Shown here: piece after piece, positions 7,980-18,309 of the stretch
Layout: every line of letters begins with the position of its first letter
How positions within the stretch are numbered: the stretch's first letter is position 1
DNA from: JAWVZU01 sp033722075
GTDB lineage: Bacteria > Pseudomonadota > Gammaproteobacteria > Xanthomonadales > SZUA-38
Length of the DNA stretch: 31,181 nt
NCBI GenBank assembly: GCA_033722075.1
Contig: JAWVZU010000013.1
Location: 1 to 31,181 of the forward strand
Direction of reading: 5' to 3'
Notes under the pieces: model-generated
The model's input: the letters and a program-made list of their open reading frames with translations, nothing else
Told to the model about the DNA's origin: nothing
The model's database searches: none
Made by a program: the position numbers and the translations under genes

Positions 7980-10283
7980 TCATTCGTGGCGAAGGTTGCG
8001 TAGCGCGTCACGAAGTTCTTCCGCCGATTGATAGCGATCGTCGGGCGACTTCGAGATACATTTGAGGATGATCTCGTCCAACTCCTTGACGCACTTGACG
8101 CCGGCCTCCGTCGGTGCCGGCGGCATCTGGTTGAGCTGCCGTTCGAGCACGTCGCTTCCGCTGAACACCTCCCGGCCGAGCATGCACTCATAGAGGACCA
8201 GTCCGAGCGCGTAGATGTCCGTTCGTTCATCGGCCTGCTTGCCCAGCACTTGCTCCGGCGGCATGTAGGCCGGCGTGCCCACGGCCAGCCCCGAACCGGT
8301 GATCTGGTGGGACAGCTCTCCGCCCTTGGCCAGGCCGAAGTCGGTCAGCTTTACCATCCCGTGCTTGCCCATGAGGATATTGCCGGGCTTGATATCCCGG
8401 TGGACGATGCCGCTTTCGTGGATCGCCGCGAGCGCGCCGCACACCTGCTTGACGATATTCACCGATTCACGCGGACTGAGCTGCCCACGCTCTTTCAGGT
8501 ATTCACTGAGCCCCTGCCCCTCGATGTACTCCATCGCGATATAGGACTGGCCCTCGGCGCCGCTGAAATCGTAGACCGCGACGATGTTCGGATGAATCAG
8601 CTTCGCCGCGACCCGCGCTTCCCGAAGAAAGCGACTGTCGTCGGTCACCGTGCCCAGGAATTTGAGCGCCACGGGCCGGTCGAGCTGCGTATCGTGGGCC
8701 TTGTAGACCACGCCCATTCCACCACGGCCCAGTTCCTTTTCGACGCGATAGCGACCTGCGAAAATCTGGTCGGACGAGTCCATGATGCGCGTGCTTTGCC
8801 CGCTGCCCCCCGGGCCCGACAGGTGGGTCACGTTCGGTGAGGAATTGCCGCCGGGATCAGGCGTTCCCCCGACCACACCGGAACCATGCTCCCCCGCCAT
8901 CAGCACGCCCGATGCCGGCATGCGATCTCCGCGCTGGATTTCCATGGAGATGCGCGAGCCAATGTCGGAGATCCGGTGCGATACGTCCTTGAACATGACG
9001 TCGACGGTGTGGATCCGGTAGAGCACGTTACGGGCATCTTCCAGGCGACCCAGCTGCTCATAGGCCATGGCCATCATGTAGAAATCGTTCATGTTCTGGC
9101 GCGTCACGGGCTTGTTGATGAGCTCGTTTTCCAGCGCCGCCGCGCAGTGCAGGTAATCGCCCATCTCGTAGAAGCAACGCCCGAGAAGCACCCTCGACTT
9201 GAAATGATCCGGATGATCCGGAGAGATCGCCTGGAGAACGCGAATCGCCTGGTCCCAGCTTCGATTGGCCGCATAACCTTCGGCAGCCTGCATCGGCTCA
9301 CCAACCGCCTCGAAGCACTTCGCAGCCTTCTCGTATTCCTCCGCCTGCTCGTAGCACTGTCCCGCCATCACCCAGGCTTCCGCAAACTCGTACTCCTTCG
9401 CTGCGTCCAGGTACTGCCCCTGGCGCTCCAGCTTGCGACCACGCATCTCGGCCGCACCCTTGTCGTTGCCGGCCTGCTCATAGGCCCTCATGGCACGCGT
9501 GATGGACCCCGCCTTGGCGAACTGTTCCGCGGCCTTCTGGTGCATCCCGGCCTCATCGTAGAGTTCACCCAGCCGGGTCAGATCCACTTCATCGGGCGCG
9601 TGCTCGGCCAGTCGCCGGGCCAGTGCCTTGCGATTCCGAGGCTTGATCTCGTCCGAATTTTCCGTGAGGAGATGATCCGCAAATTCCCACTGCTCTTCGG
9701 TAACCCCGACGCTGTCTTCCAGGTCACGCAGGACTGCGACCGCGGACGCATCGGCCTGTCCGGACCGCTTCCAGGCACGAGCGGCGGCTCCCGCATTGGA
9801 CGACATGTCGTAGTACTGAGCCGCCTGGGCCCAGTCACCGCTGTTCTCGAAGATCTCCGCTGCGAGTTCCGGCATACCGTTGTCTGCGTAGAGCTTCGCT
9901 GCCAGCTTGGTATTGCCCCCCTGCAGGGCCTGCTCAGCCGCCCTTTTGTGCGCTCCGGCCTTCAGATACCACTTGACGGCGAGCTTGTTCTTGCCGCGGT
10001 CCGCGTAATAGCTGCCGAGCCCAACATAGTTCTTGGTCCGGCGCAGCTTGCGAACATAGGCGCTTCCGCCGGTCGGAATGACCCGGGAGATATCGGTGAA
10101 CAGCAGGGAAAGAATCAGGTTGATCACGAAGATGAAGAGGAAGATCTCCGCGATCACCAGGATGAACATATAATTTTCGTTCAGCGCAATGCCCATCTGG
10201 GAGGCCGCCCAGCGGATAGGCACTTCCATATAGCCCCAAGCGGCAAGCAGTAGCGCCCAGACCTTTTGGAAAATCTCCGTCAA
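7980..10283 (-). CDS. Membrane-anchored repeat protein with C-terminal Ser/Thr protein kinase domain
   Basis: I place the start at the TTG at 10283: GGGAG lies 7 bp upstream of it on the minus strand, while the in-frame TTG at 10337 has no ribosome site. The product is 767 residues. A membrane segment lies at about 38-62. From about 80 to 460 there are tandem short helical repeats of TPR or COPI type (AAEQALQGGNTKLAAKLYADNGMPELAAEIF and so on). A Hanks kinase domain fills about 510-765, with glycine loop GRGGMG near 518, K541 (VALKF), HRD with D630, DFG with D648 and APE-like MPPEQ. All catalytic residues are present, so it should be active. The kinase faces the same side as the repeats, presumably the cytoplasm. 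PknB-type kinases usually place the kinase N-terminal, so the order here is reversed. Confidence 0.9.
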   Translation of the reverse strand: MTEIFQKVWALLLAAWGYMEVPIRWAASQMGIALNENYMFILVIAEIFLFIFVINLILSLLFTDISRVIPTGGSAYVRKLRRTKNYVGLGSYYADRGKNKLAVKWYLKAGAHKRAAEQALQGGNTKLAAKLYADNGMPELAAEIFENSGDWAQAAQYYDMSSNAGAAARAWKRSGQADASAVAVLRDLEDSVGVTEEQWEFADHLLTENSDEIKPRNRKALARRLAEHAPDEVDLTRLGELYDEAGMHQKAAEQFAKAGSITRAMRAYEQAGNDKGAAEMRGRKLERQGQYLDAAKEYEFAEAWVMAGQCYEQAEEYEKAAKCFEAVGEPMQAAEGYAANRSWDQAIRVLQAISPDHPDHFKSRVLLGRCFYEMGDYLHCAAALENELINKPVTRQNMNDFYMMAMAYEQLGRLEDARNVLYRIHTVDVMFKDVSHRISDIGSRISMEIQRGDRMPASGVLMAGEHGSGVVGGTPDPGGNSSPNVTHLSGPGGSGQSTRIMDSSDQIFAGRYRVEKELGRGGMGVVYKAHDTQLDRPVALKFLGTVTDDSRFLREARVAAKLIHPNIVAVYDFSGAEGQSYIAMEYIEGQGLSEYLKERGQLSPRESVNIVKQVCGALAAIHESGIVHRDIKPGNILMGKHGMVKLTDFGLAKGGELSHQITGSGLAVGTPAYMPPEQVLGKQADERTDIYALGLVLYECMLGREVFSGSDVLERQLNQMPPAPTEAGVKCVKELDEIILKCISKSPDDRYQSAEELRDALRNLRHE

Positions 10284-10418
10284 AATTTGGCTCCCAGCAT
10301 TGCGCAGACGCGCGACACCTTTTTTGTGGTGCGTCAACGTCGTGGCGTGTGCGTAAGATTAGGCCAATATGAGCTGCCGCTCAAACTTGTTGAACGACGA
10401 GCTTCATGCCTTGACGAA

Positions 10419-10439
10419 CCCTAGACAAGATCTCTAGGG
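10419..10439. repeat. 7-bp inverted repeat between cNMP-binding and kinase genes
   Basis: CCCTAGA (10419-10425) and TCTAGGG (10433-10439) are exact inverted copies around a 7-base spacer. The site lies 136 bp upstream of the kinase start, in a 246-bp interval with no convincing gene. There is no T-run on either side, so an operator is more likely than a terminator. Confidence 0.4.
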
Positions 10440-10529
10440 CCTTATGCGGGTTCCAGGCCCGGAATTCGAGGCAAAAGCAGCCGCACTCGCAGATTTCGAG
10501 CGGCCGGCGGCTAGCCTGGATGTTGCAGT

Positions 10530-11012
10530 CTAGTAACGACCGTGGGTCTTGGTGACGTAATTGGCCAGCTGTTCGGCCTGCTTGTAGACGCGGTCCAGAT
10601 TGGCGTGGGTAGCCCGGAATATGCCTCGCATGGTCCGGTAGACAACTCGCGGGTGCGTATCCAGGAGACTTTCCAGATCTTCCGGATCCAGGGCGTAGAC
10701 CGTCGCCGGACCACGCGCGGTGATGGTCGCCAGGCGCTCGACACGGTCGACGAAGGCTCGGGTTCCGGCACATTCACCGGCATGCATCGTATGCACGATC
10801 TCCGGTTTACCCTGCGCCGAGCTCGCGACACGCAATTGCCCATCCACGAGCAGAAAAAGGGTCGCTTCGGTCCCACCCTCTTCCACCAGTTGGTCGGCAT
10901 CGGCAAGTTCCCGGCACTCCATGATGTCGGCGAGAATCTTCGCTTCTGCCAAATCGAGATCCTGGCCAAGCAGCGATTTCTGGATGCGGTCAGGGTCGAC
11001 GGGTCTGTTCAT
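10530..11012 (-). CDS. Orphan cyclic-nucleotide-binding (Crp-like sensor) domain protein
   Basis: The 160-residue product matches the cNMP-binding beta-barrel of Crp/Fnr proteins and kinase regulatory subunits. Strands run from about residue 38 (DQLVEEGGTEATLFLLVDGQLRV) to the phosphate-binding-cassette region (GECAGTRAFVDRVERLATITA) and the following helix. No helix-turn-helix follows, and the C-terminal part (about 120-160) is a helix, so it is not a DNA-binding regulator. The usual R-A pair of the cassette appears as R-L, so nucleotide binding is uncertain. It is upstream of the repeat-kinase gene on the same strand and could regulate that kinase, which is inference from position. Confidence 0.8.
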   Translation of the reverse strand: MNRPVDPDRIQKSLLGQDLDLAEAKILADIMECRELADADQLVEEGGTEATLFLLVDGQLRVASSAQGKPEIVHTMHAGECAGTRAFVDRVERLATITARGPATVYALDPEDLESLLDTHPRVVYRTMRGIFRATHANLDRVYKQAEQLANYVTKTHGRY

Positions 11013-11079
11013 GGCGTGCCTCGCAGCGCAGGTGCTTGGTTATCCGACTATGATGCTAACCGAACCCGGCAGCACCGCC

Positions 11080-11093
11080 TTGACCTGAATCAA
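11080..11093. promoter_or_regulatory. FNR/Anr-like binding box
   Basis: TTGACCTGAATCAA matches the FNR/Anr consensus TTGAT-N4-ATCAA in 9 of 10 defined bases; TTGAC half-sites are common for Anr. It lies 68 bp before the cNMP-binding gene (minus strand) and 170 bp before dps (plus strand), so it could control either. It suggests oxygen-linked regulation but has not been tested. Confidence 0.5.
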
Positions 11094-11262
11094 AGCCCTG
11101 CACGAAGCTAATCTTTTGATTATACAAGAGGTTTGGCTATTTCTCGTGAACGCCCTGGCGCCCGGATTCCACGCCAGCCCTACGGCCCTCCCCCTATTCT
11201 TTGTCATGAAATCAAAGCGCGGCCGCAGCAAGGCCGCTCCAAATAAAATTCAAAGGAGAACC

Positions 11263-11772
11263 ATGCAAGACAAAGCACTCCAGAATCGTGTTTCCGAACT
11301 TCGCCCGTCGACCGGCATCGAGCGCGACAGCCGCAAGGCCATCGCAGACAGCCTGGCCAACGTCCTCTCCGATTCCTATGTCCTCTTTGTGAATACGCAG
11401 GGGCTACACTGGAATGTCGAGGGACCTCTGTTCTATCCCATACACAAATTGACCGAAGAACAGTACGAAGATCTATTTGGCGCTATCGACGAATTGGCCG
11501 AGCGGATCCGAACACTCGGCTTCCCTGCACCCCAGACGTTTGCCGATTTTCGGGAGCGCGCCGTTCTCGACGACCTCGAGTCCGGACAGACCGTCAAGTC
11601 CACCATCGAAGCGCTGATCGCCGGAAATGAGAAGCTGGCCGAACGAATGCGTGAAGCGGTTCATGTAGCCGAAGAGGCAAATGACGTGAAGACTGCCGAC
11701 CTGTTGACCGAAAGGCTGGGCCAGCACGAGGAAAACGCCTGGATGCTCCGGGCGACGATTGCCGAGTCCTGA
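11263..11772 (+). CDS. dps: Dps-family ferritin-like DNA-protection protein
   Basis: The ATG at 11263 follows AAAGGAG at ideal spacing; an extension to 11116 is not credible. The 169-residue product has the Dps four-helix fold signature LHWNVEGPLFYPIHKLTEEQYEDLFGAIDELAERI. The ferroxidase ligands align by hand to E. coli Dps with an offset of two: H49, H61, E65 (Asp in E. coli), D76 and E80. Dps forms a 12-subunit shell that oxidises and stores iron using peroxide. The leader contains a GCGGCC/GGCCGC hairpin (11219-11237) just before the ribosome site, and an FNR-like box lies further upstream. A strong terminator follows. Confidence 0.93.
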   Translation: MQDKALQNRVSELRPSTGIERDSRKAIADSLANVLSDSYVLFVNTQGLHWNVEGPLFYPIHKLTEEQYEDLFGAIDELAERIRTLGFPAPQTFADFRERAVLDDLESGQTVKSTIEALIAGNEKLAERMREAVHVAEEANDVKTADLLTERLGQHEENAWMLRATIAES

Positions 11773-11800
11773 TCCCGGCTAGTCACCCAAGAAATCAAGA

Positions 11801-11827
11801 CGGCGCCCCCCGGGGCGCCGCTTTTTG
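11801..11827 (+). terminator. Rho-independent terminator of dps
   Basis: A 9-bp perfect stem CGGCGCCCC/GGGGCGCCG (11801-11809 with 11812-11820), in practice with a slightly larger loop, is followed by CTTTTTG. It ends one base before the convergent zinc-ribbon gene. Confidence 0.88.
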
Positions 11828-12208
11828 TTAGCTGCGACCGCCCTTGATCCAGCTCTTGACGTAGTCAAAGAGCGTATCGTTGTTGAAATCCGAGAGTTCT
11901 CCGGCATCCAGGTAGACGCCATGCCCTTTTGGACAGGCTTCGTACCAGATGTGAACCTGGTCCGGATCGTTGGTCTTCTCCATGGTTTCCTGACAGACCG
12001 GGCACTTGATGTCTTCGATCTTGTCGTGCTTTCGGCCTACCGATCGTTTCCCTGAATCGATGATATCGGCCATATAGGTGTTCTTCAGCCGACGCATATC
12101 GATCGGCTTGAAAAAGATGCCAAAACACTCGGTGCACCGATGCACTTCGCGGTCGCCCGCCCCATAGCGGACCGCTTCCATCGGCGACTGACACTTGGGA
12201 CACTCCAT
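11828..12208 (-). CDS. Zinc-ribbon (TFIIB-type) domain protein
   Basis: The 126-residue product carries two zinc sites: C3/C6 with C25/C28 (MECPKC, HRCTEC) and C69/C72 with C92/H96 (KCPVC, ACPKGH). The first pattern, followed by GIFFKPIDMRRL, is that of the zf-TFIIB family of small bacterial proteins. The second part (GVYLDAGELSDF) resembles a degenerate copy of the same unit. Function is unknown; nucleic-acid or protein binding is likely. It converges with dps, whose terminator separates them. Confidence 0.82.
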   Translation of the reverse strand: MECPKCQSPMEAVRYGAGDREVHRCTECFGIFFKPIDMRRLKNTYMADIIDSGKRSVGRKHDKIEDIKCPVCQETMEKTNDPDQVHIWYEACPKGHGVYLDAGELSDFNNDTLFDYVKSWIKGGRS

Positions 12209-12445
12209 TCCAGCCCTCCAGTTAAGATCAATCCCGGTCGCAATTATTGCAGAAAACCAGGGCGATGTGGTCTAGAGATGCAAGCCGACTTTTTCACATC
12301 CCCTCGGCGGGGAAACGAATCGGCCCTGTGCAGCACCCGGTCGTCTCATTTTTTGGACGATGTGCAACGAGACCGCGACCAAACCCTGCCTAAACTTGGT
12401 AAGCTTCCTAAAGCAGGCACAGCAGTCGGAACAGGCCAGAAAAAC

Positions 12446-12982
12446 ATGAAGCTGAGCGCAAGCAAGATGTGGGTAATGTTCGCGGTGCTTGGCCTATCGG
12501 CCCCGGCATCGCCGACCTTCGCCCAGGCGGTGTTCAAGTGCGTCGATTCCTCGGGTGAGGTCACCTTTCAGGACTCTCCCTGTCCGACCCATGCCGAAAG
12601 TGAAACGGTCGAGATCTCGGAGAACGCGTCGACGCCACCTACTCGGCCGATGAGCCTCGAACAGATGATCCAGGCCGGCCCCATCCAGGCGCTCACCAGT
12701 GCCCAGCCGGTGCTGGAATCGGCTCGGGAAGACGCCGCGGCGTGCCGGGAACACGTGGAAGTTGCGCGCAACATGCAGGCCCCGGCTTGCGAGGCGACCC
12801 GGCGCGCCCAGGCGTTCATCAGTGATTATGCGGACTACGCGTCGATGATCGTCAATCACGAAGTGTCCTACGACAATGATGAGAGACCGCGGATCGACCG
12901 GATCGGCATGGCCAACCGACGCATCGTGAACCAGTTCAACGAGTCGGTCGTCGCCATCAATGGCCTGCTCGCCGGCAATTGA
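12446..12982 (+). CDS. Periplasmic DUF4124-domain protein
   Basis: The start at 12446 gives a normal signal peptide (MKLSASKMWVMFAVLGLS... ending TFAQA, about residues 1-28); the frame is open further upstream to 12140 but overlaps the zinc-ribbon gene. The mature N-terminus is a DUF4124 motif (VFKCVDSSGEVTFQDSPCP), a short exported domain widespread in Gammaproteobacteria. The rest (about residues 60-178) is a helical region with two further Cys (AACREHVE, APACEATRR). The ribosome site is weak. The 237 bp before it hold a GC-rich hairpin (about 12300-12313) and a CCTGC/GCAGG repeat, but no gene. Confidence 0.75.
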   Translation: MKLSASKMWVMFAVLGLSAPASPTFAQAVFKCVDSSGEVTFQDSPCPTHAESETVEISENASTPPTRPMSLEQMIQAGPIQALTSAQPVLESAREDAAACREHVEVARNMQAPACEATRRAQAFISDYADYASMIVNHEVSYDNDERPRIDRIGMANRRIVNQFNESVVAINGLLAGN

Positions 12983-13010
12983 AGTCTGGCTTCCGGGGAA
13001 AGACGCGGGG

Positions 13011-14930
<1,920 letters not shown>

Positions 14931-15019
14931 GAGTTGGATTATAAGGCCCGGGAGGCCAGGCTTGCGCGTCGACGCAATTTGCCACAGGCTTCCGGCAACT
15001 TTGAGTCGGGGTTGCACAC

Positions 15020-15505
15020 ATGTCCGAAACTGCGCGCCGCATCCTGCCCTCGTTCGGCCGGATTCTGTTAATGTTGCTCATTCTGGCGGGGATCGCCTGG
15101 GGAGGGATGGTCGTGTTCAACCTGTTTTCGAAACCGCCGTCGGGGCTCGGGGTGAACGAAGGGCGGTTGGCTGCATGCCCGGCGTCGCCCAATTGCGTTT
15201 CCAGCCAGGCTGATCCCGGCGACTCCCACCATATCGAACCGTTTCAGCTGGCGCCCGGCAGTGGATCGCCGATCGATCGAATCGCCGAGGTCATCGAGGC
15301 ACAACCCCGGGCCCGGATCGTGTCCCGCGACGAAGACTACCTGCACGCCGAGTTCACCTCTGCGGTCATGCGCTTCGTGGACGACGTGGAATTCTACGCG
15401 CCTCCCGGAGAAAGCATTCTCCACGTCAGGTCGGCCTCCCGCATCGGCTACTCGGACCTGGGCGCCAATCGCAAGCGCGTGGAACTGCTGCGAAAGCAGT
15501 ACTAG
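15020..15505 (+). CDS. Membrane-anchored DUF1499 family protein
   Basis: The 161-residue protein has one N-terminal membrane segment (about residues 14-37, RILLMLLILAGIAWGGMVVFNLF). An exported DUF1499 domain follows, recognisable from CPASPNCVSS at its start, then the HAEFTSAVMRFVDDVEFY strand and the final LGANRKRVELLRKQY motif. The family is common in Proteobacteria and plants and has no defined activity. The gene is divergent from nadE with 89 bp between the start codons, where both promoters must lie. Confidence 0.88.
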   Translation: MSETARRILPSFGRILLMLLILAGIAWGGMVVFNLFSKPPSGLGVNEGRLAACPASPNCVSSQADPGDSHHIEPFQLAPGSGSPIDRIAEVIEAQPRARIVSRDEDYLHAEFTSAVMRFVDDVEFYAPPGESILHVRSASRIGYSDLGANRKRVELLRKQY

Positions 15506-15515
15506 GAACCCGCTG

Positions 15516-15530
15516 AAAAGGGGTCTCCCC
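15516..15530 (-). terminator. Weak candidate terminator after yceH
   Basis: On the minus strand GGGG-AGA-CCCC is followed by TTTT. The stem is only 4 bp, so it is a marginal terminator. It lies 29 bp after the yceH stop and 10 bp after the stop of the convergent DUF1499 gene. Confidence 0.35.
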
Positions 15531-15559
15531 GGCACATACCCTTGCAGGGCGAGCTTGCG

Positions 15560-16201
15560 TCAGTCCTCGTCAGACCAGGTGGCGATGATCGACTTCAGCT
15601 CGGCGACTTCGGATTCCAGGCGGGAAACGCGCTCCTCCAACGCACTGCGGGTAGCGGCGGGCGCCGGCGCGGCTGCAGCCAGGGCCTCGAGGTCCGGCTC
15701 ACCACATAACAGGTGCATGTAACGCACGCCCTTCTGGCCCGGAAGCCGCGGCAGCTGAACGACCAGGGGCGGATCCCGTTCCATCAGCCGCCCCAGCACG
15801 TACTCGACATCATCGACGTCCTCGAACTCGAAAAGCCGCCCACAGTGGCTGCGAATCTCGGCCGCCGTCTGGGGCCCGCGCAGCATCAGCGTGGCCATCA
15901 CCGCAAGGTCTTTCGGGCGAAATCCAAATCCCTTGCCCATCCGGTGTTCCCAACGCGCCGCCCGGGCAGACCAGGCCTGGTGGGTCAAGCCCATCTCCTC
16001 GAGCTGTCGGACCGCATGCCCGACCTCGCCCTCCTCGCAGGACATGACCGGATCCCGGGCCGTCTTCTGATTGCAGGCCGAACGCAGTGCGTTGATGGTC
16101 AGCGGGTACTGGTCGGGCGTGGTGGCCTCTTTTTCCACCAGACAGCCCAGTACCCGAACCTGGATTTCCGACAGGGGCCGTTCGACAGTTGAGTCACTCA
16201 T
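15560..16201 (-). CDS. yceH: YceH family protein (DUF480/UPF0502)
   Basis: The 213-residue protein matches YceH along its length: LSEIQVRVLGCLVEKEATTPDQYPLT, then NALRSACNQKTARDPVM, then the second winged-helix unit AVMATLMLRGPQTAAEIRSHCGRL. It is built of two winged-helix domains and ends in a short coiled coil (SRLESEVAELKSI). The precise role of the family is not known. Its ATG overlaps the end of the ABC-F gene by 8 bp, so the two form a translationally coupled pair. Confidence 0.92.
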   Translation of the reverse strand: MSDSTVERPLSEIQVRVLGCLVEKEATTPDQYPLTINALRSACNQKTARDPVMSCEEGEVGHAVRQLEEMGLTHQAWSARAARWEHRMGKGFGFRPKDLAVMATLMLRGPQTAAEIRSHCGRLFEFEDVDDVEYVLGRLMERDPPLVVQLPRLPGQKGVRYMHLLCGEPDLEALAAAAPAPAATRSALEERVSRLESEVAELKSIIATWSDED

Positions 16202-18068
16202 CCTCGTTTCTCCGTGCAGCGTCCAGTGCTTCCTGGGCCGTCAACCAGGCATCTTCCAGCTTCTCGAGCTCCGCCTCCAGTTCTCCGGCACGACGGGAGA
16301 GCCGAGAAACCTCTTCCGCCCGGTGATCTTCGCTGTAGAGGGCCGGATCTGCCAGTTCTTTCTGCAGGGAAACCAGTTCCGTTTCCGTCGACTGGTGCCG
16401 CTCCTCCAGCGTCCTGACCTCCCGAATCAATGGGCGGAGGCGCTCGCGTTCCCGCGCGGCCTCCTGTCGACGTTGCTTGCGCAAATCCGGGCCATTGGAT
16501 GAGCTTTCCCGGGAATCATCGCCGGCGCCATATCCGCTGCCGGGCCCTTCCGAGCGCACGACGCGACCACCCGCCACCTCGTGGAACTCATCGCAAAGGC
16601 TGGTCAGGAACGCCCGGTCATGGGAGATGAGAACCACCGCACCGGAAAATTCCTGGAGCGCCAGCGACAGCGCATCGCGCATCTGCAGATCAAGGTGGTT
16701 GGTCGGCTCGTCCAGCAGCAACAGGTTGGGTCGCCGCCAGGCGAGCATCGCCAGGGCCAGGCGGGCGCGCTCGCCCCCGGAGCGAGGTTCGAGCGGCTCG
16801 ATTGCGTGGTCTCCGTGGAACCCGAAACCGCCGAGGAAATCGCGCAGTCGCTGGTCAGGAATGTCCGGATCGAGCCGGCGCATGTGGGTCAACGGTGACT
16901 GGTCCAGCCGCAGCTGCTCCAGCTGGTGCTGAGCGAAATAGCCAACGGCCAGGTGCTCCCCCGGAACGCGTTCGGCGCAATCCAGCATTCCGGCCAGGGC
17001 CTTCACCAGCGTGGATTTGCCCGCGCCGTTGCGGCCCAGCAGCCCGACCCGGGCTCCCGGCAGAAGGGACAGGCTCACGTCGCGCAGCACCGGCGCATCG
17101 CCGTAGCCAAGATCCGCGTGTCGGAGTGCAAGCAACGGCGTGGACACCCGCTGCGGTTCCGGAAATTCGAAATGGTAGCCCGCATACTCCGCCAGGGGCG
17201 CTGAGGTCTCCAAGCGCTCCAGCATCTTGAGGCGGCTCTGGGCCTGGCTGGCCTTGCTGGCCTTGGCCCGGAACCGGTCGACGAAGCGCTGCAGGTGCGC
17301 GGCCTGTTTCCGCACCTTGGCATCCTCGCGCGCCTGGTGCGCGAGAATTTCGGCACGTCGCCGCTCCGCCTCGGAAAGATTGCCCAGGTAGTAGCGCGGG
17401 GCGGGACGGTCGATCCACAGGATCCGGTTGGCGACCCGATCGAGGAAGTCCCGGTCATGGGAGATGCACAGTACCAGTCCGGGGTAGCGATCGATCCATT
17501 CGACCAGCCAGTCGATGGTCGGCAAGTCGAGGTGATTGGTCGGTTCATCGAGCAGCAGTACGTCCGAATGCCGAAAGAGCGCCCGGGCAAGCGCCAGTCG
17601 TCCGCGCCAGCCGCCGGAGAACTCGTCCAATGGACGATCCTGGTCCGCTGCCGAGAATCCGAGGCCGTGCATCAGTGAACCGGCGCGCCCCTCGGCGGCA
17701 TAGCCATCCCGGCTGGCCAGGGCTTCATGATGGCGAGCCAGTTCCGATCCCGCTCCACGGGCTTCCGCGTCCGCGATCTTCGACTGCAAGCGGGCGAGTT
17801 CCTCATCTCCCTGCATCACATATTCGAGGGCCCGCTGACTTCCCCCCGGGCTCTCCTGCCGGGTCACGACCAGGCGCCAGTCGGCCGGTCGCTCGATGCT
17901 GCCCTTCTCCGGTTCCAGATCACCGGTAATCGCCCTGAGCAGACTGGTCTTGCCACAGCCGTTCGGTCCGACAATTCCAACCCGGTCACCCAGACCGGCG
18001 CTGAATTCCAGGTCATCGAACAGGATCCGGCCGCCGCGGGCCAGGGCAACATTGGAGACGGTGAGCAT
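16194..18068 (-). CDS. yheS: ABC-F ATPase, YheS type
   Basis: The start at 18068 (MLTVSNVALARGG) gives 624 residues, close to E. coli YheS; the open frame up to 18230 is only translated tRNA-like repeat. There are two ABC cassettes without membrane segments. The first has Walker A GPNGCGKT (34-41), signature FSGGW and LLLDEPTNHLDL; the second has GRNGAGKS, RSGGERARL and LLLDEPTNHLDL. The inter-cassette linker has the ABC-F basic helix pair (FRAKASKASQAQSRLKMLERLE). A C-terminal coiled coil (about 525-620) matches YheS rather than EttA. ABC-F proteins bind the ribosomal E site and relieve stalled translation. It lies beside tRNA-Arg and is followed by yceH. Confidence 0.93.
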   Translation of the reverse strand: MLTVSNVALARGGRILFDDLEFSAGLGDRVGIVGPNGCGKTSLLRAITGDLEPEKGSIERPADWRLVVTRQESPGGSQRALEYVMQGDEELARLQSKIADAEARGAGSELARHHEALASRDGYAAEGRAGSLMHGLGFSAADQDRPLDEFSGGWRGRLALARALFRHSDVLLLDEPTNHLDLPTIDWLVEWIDRYPGLVLCISHDRDFLDRVANRILWIDRPAPRYYLGNLSEAERRRAEILAHQAREDAKVRKQAAHLQRFVDRFRAKASKASQAQSRLKMLERLETSAPLAEYAGYHFEFPEPQRVSTPLLALRHADLGYGDAPVLRDVSLSLLPGARVGLLGRNGAGKSTLVKALAGMLDCAERVPGEHLAVGYFAQHQLEQLRLDQSPLTHMRRLDPDIPDQRLRDFLGGFGFHGDHAIEPLEPRSGGERARLALAMLAWRRPNLLLLDEPTNHLDLQMRDALSLALQEFSGAVVLISHDRAFLTSLCDEFHEVAGGRVVRSEGPGSGYGAGDDSRESSSNGPDLRKQRRQEAARERERLRPLIREVRTLEERHQSTETELVSLQKELADPALYSEDHRAEEVSRLSRRAGELEAELEKLEDAWLTAQEALDAARRNEDE

Positions 18069-18110
18069 GGGCAGATTGTAGCGGGGGGATGGGCGAAGTT
18101 TGTAGATGGA

Positions 18111-18300
18111 CCGGGGGGTGAGGTAATCGGTGCCTCGTTTGATCTTTCCGATGAACGTCTGGACTAGTAGACTCCTTAGGCAATGCGCCCGTAGCTCAGT
18201 TGGATAGAGAGGCACACACCAACGGAGCAAGAAATCCCCGAGACCGATAATCAGCGACGGCGGTGAGCAAAGTCACTGGCGGGGTGAGGTCATCGAAGGG
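18111..18300 (+). repeat. Left copy of tRNA-Arg-associated repeat unit
   Basis: Read on the plus strand this stretch contains a unit tail (GGGGTGAGGT, TTTGATCTTTCCGATGAACG, ACTAGTAGACTCC), then the first 25 bases of tRNA-Arg (18185-18209), then a unit head (CCAACGG, GCAAGAAATCC, TCAGCGACGGCGGTG, GGCGGGGTGAGGT). The same blocks in the same order occur on the minus strand at 18387-18570. My hand alignment of the tail with the right copy shows about 10 differences in 75 bases. It lies upstream of yheS, whose promoter may be inside or next to it. Confidence 0.8.
18185..18209 (+). pseudogene. tRNA-Arg 5' fragment, left copy
   Basis: These 25 bases are identical to the acceptor 5' strand and D-arm (to the GAG of the D-stem) of the complete tRNA-Arg at 18310-18386. 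No anticodon arm or T-arm follows, so it cannot be a working tRNA. Confidence 0.9.
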
Positions 18301-18309
18301 GAAGAGAGG

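Noticed and set aside
8886..10253. 455-codon plus-strand open frame
   Set aside because: Antisense shadow of the repeat-kinase gene.
10381..10773. 130-codon minus-strand frame reaching into the interval before the kinase gene
   Set aside because: Most of it is the cNMP-binding gene in another frame and the free part has no suitable start codon.
18069..18230. N-terminal extension of yheS
   Set aside because: The extra codons come from the left tRNA-like repeat; the family start is at 18068.
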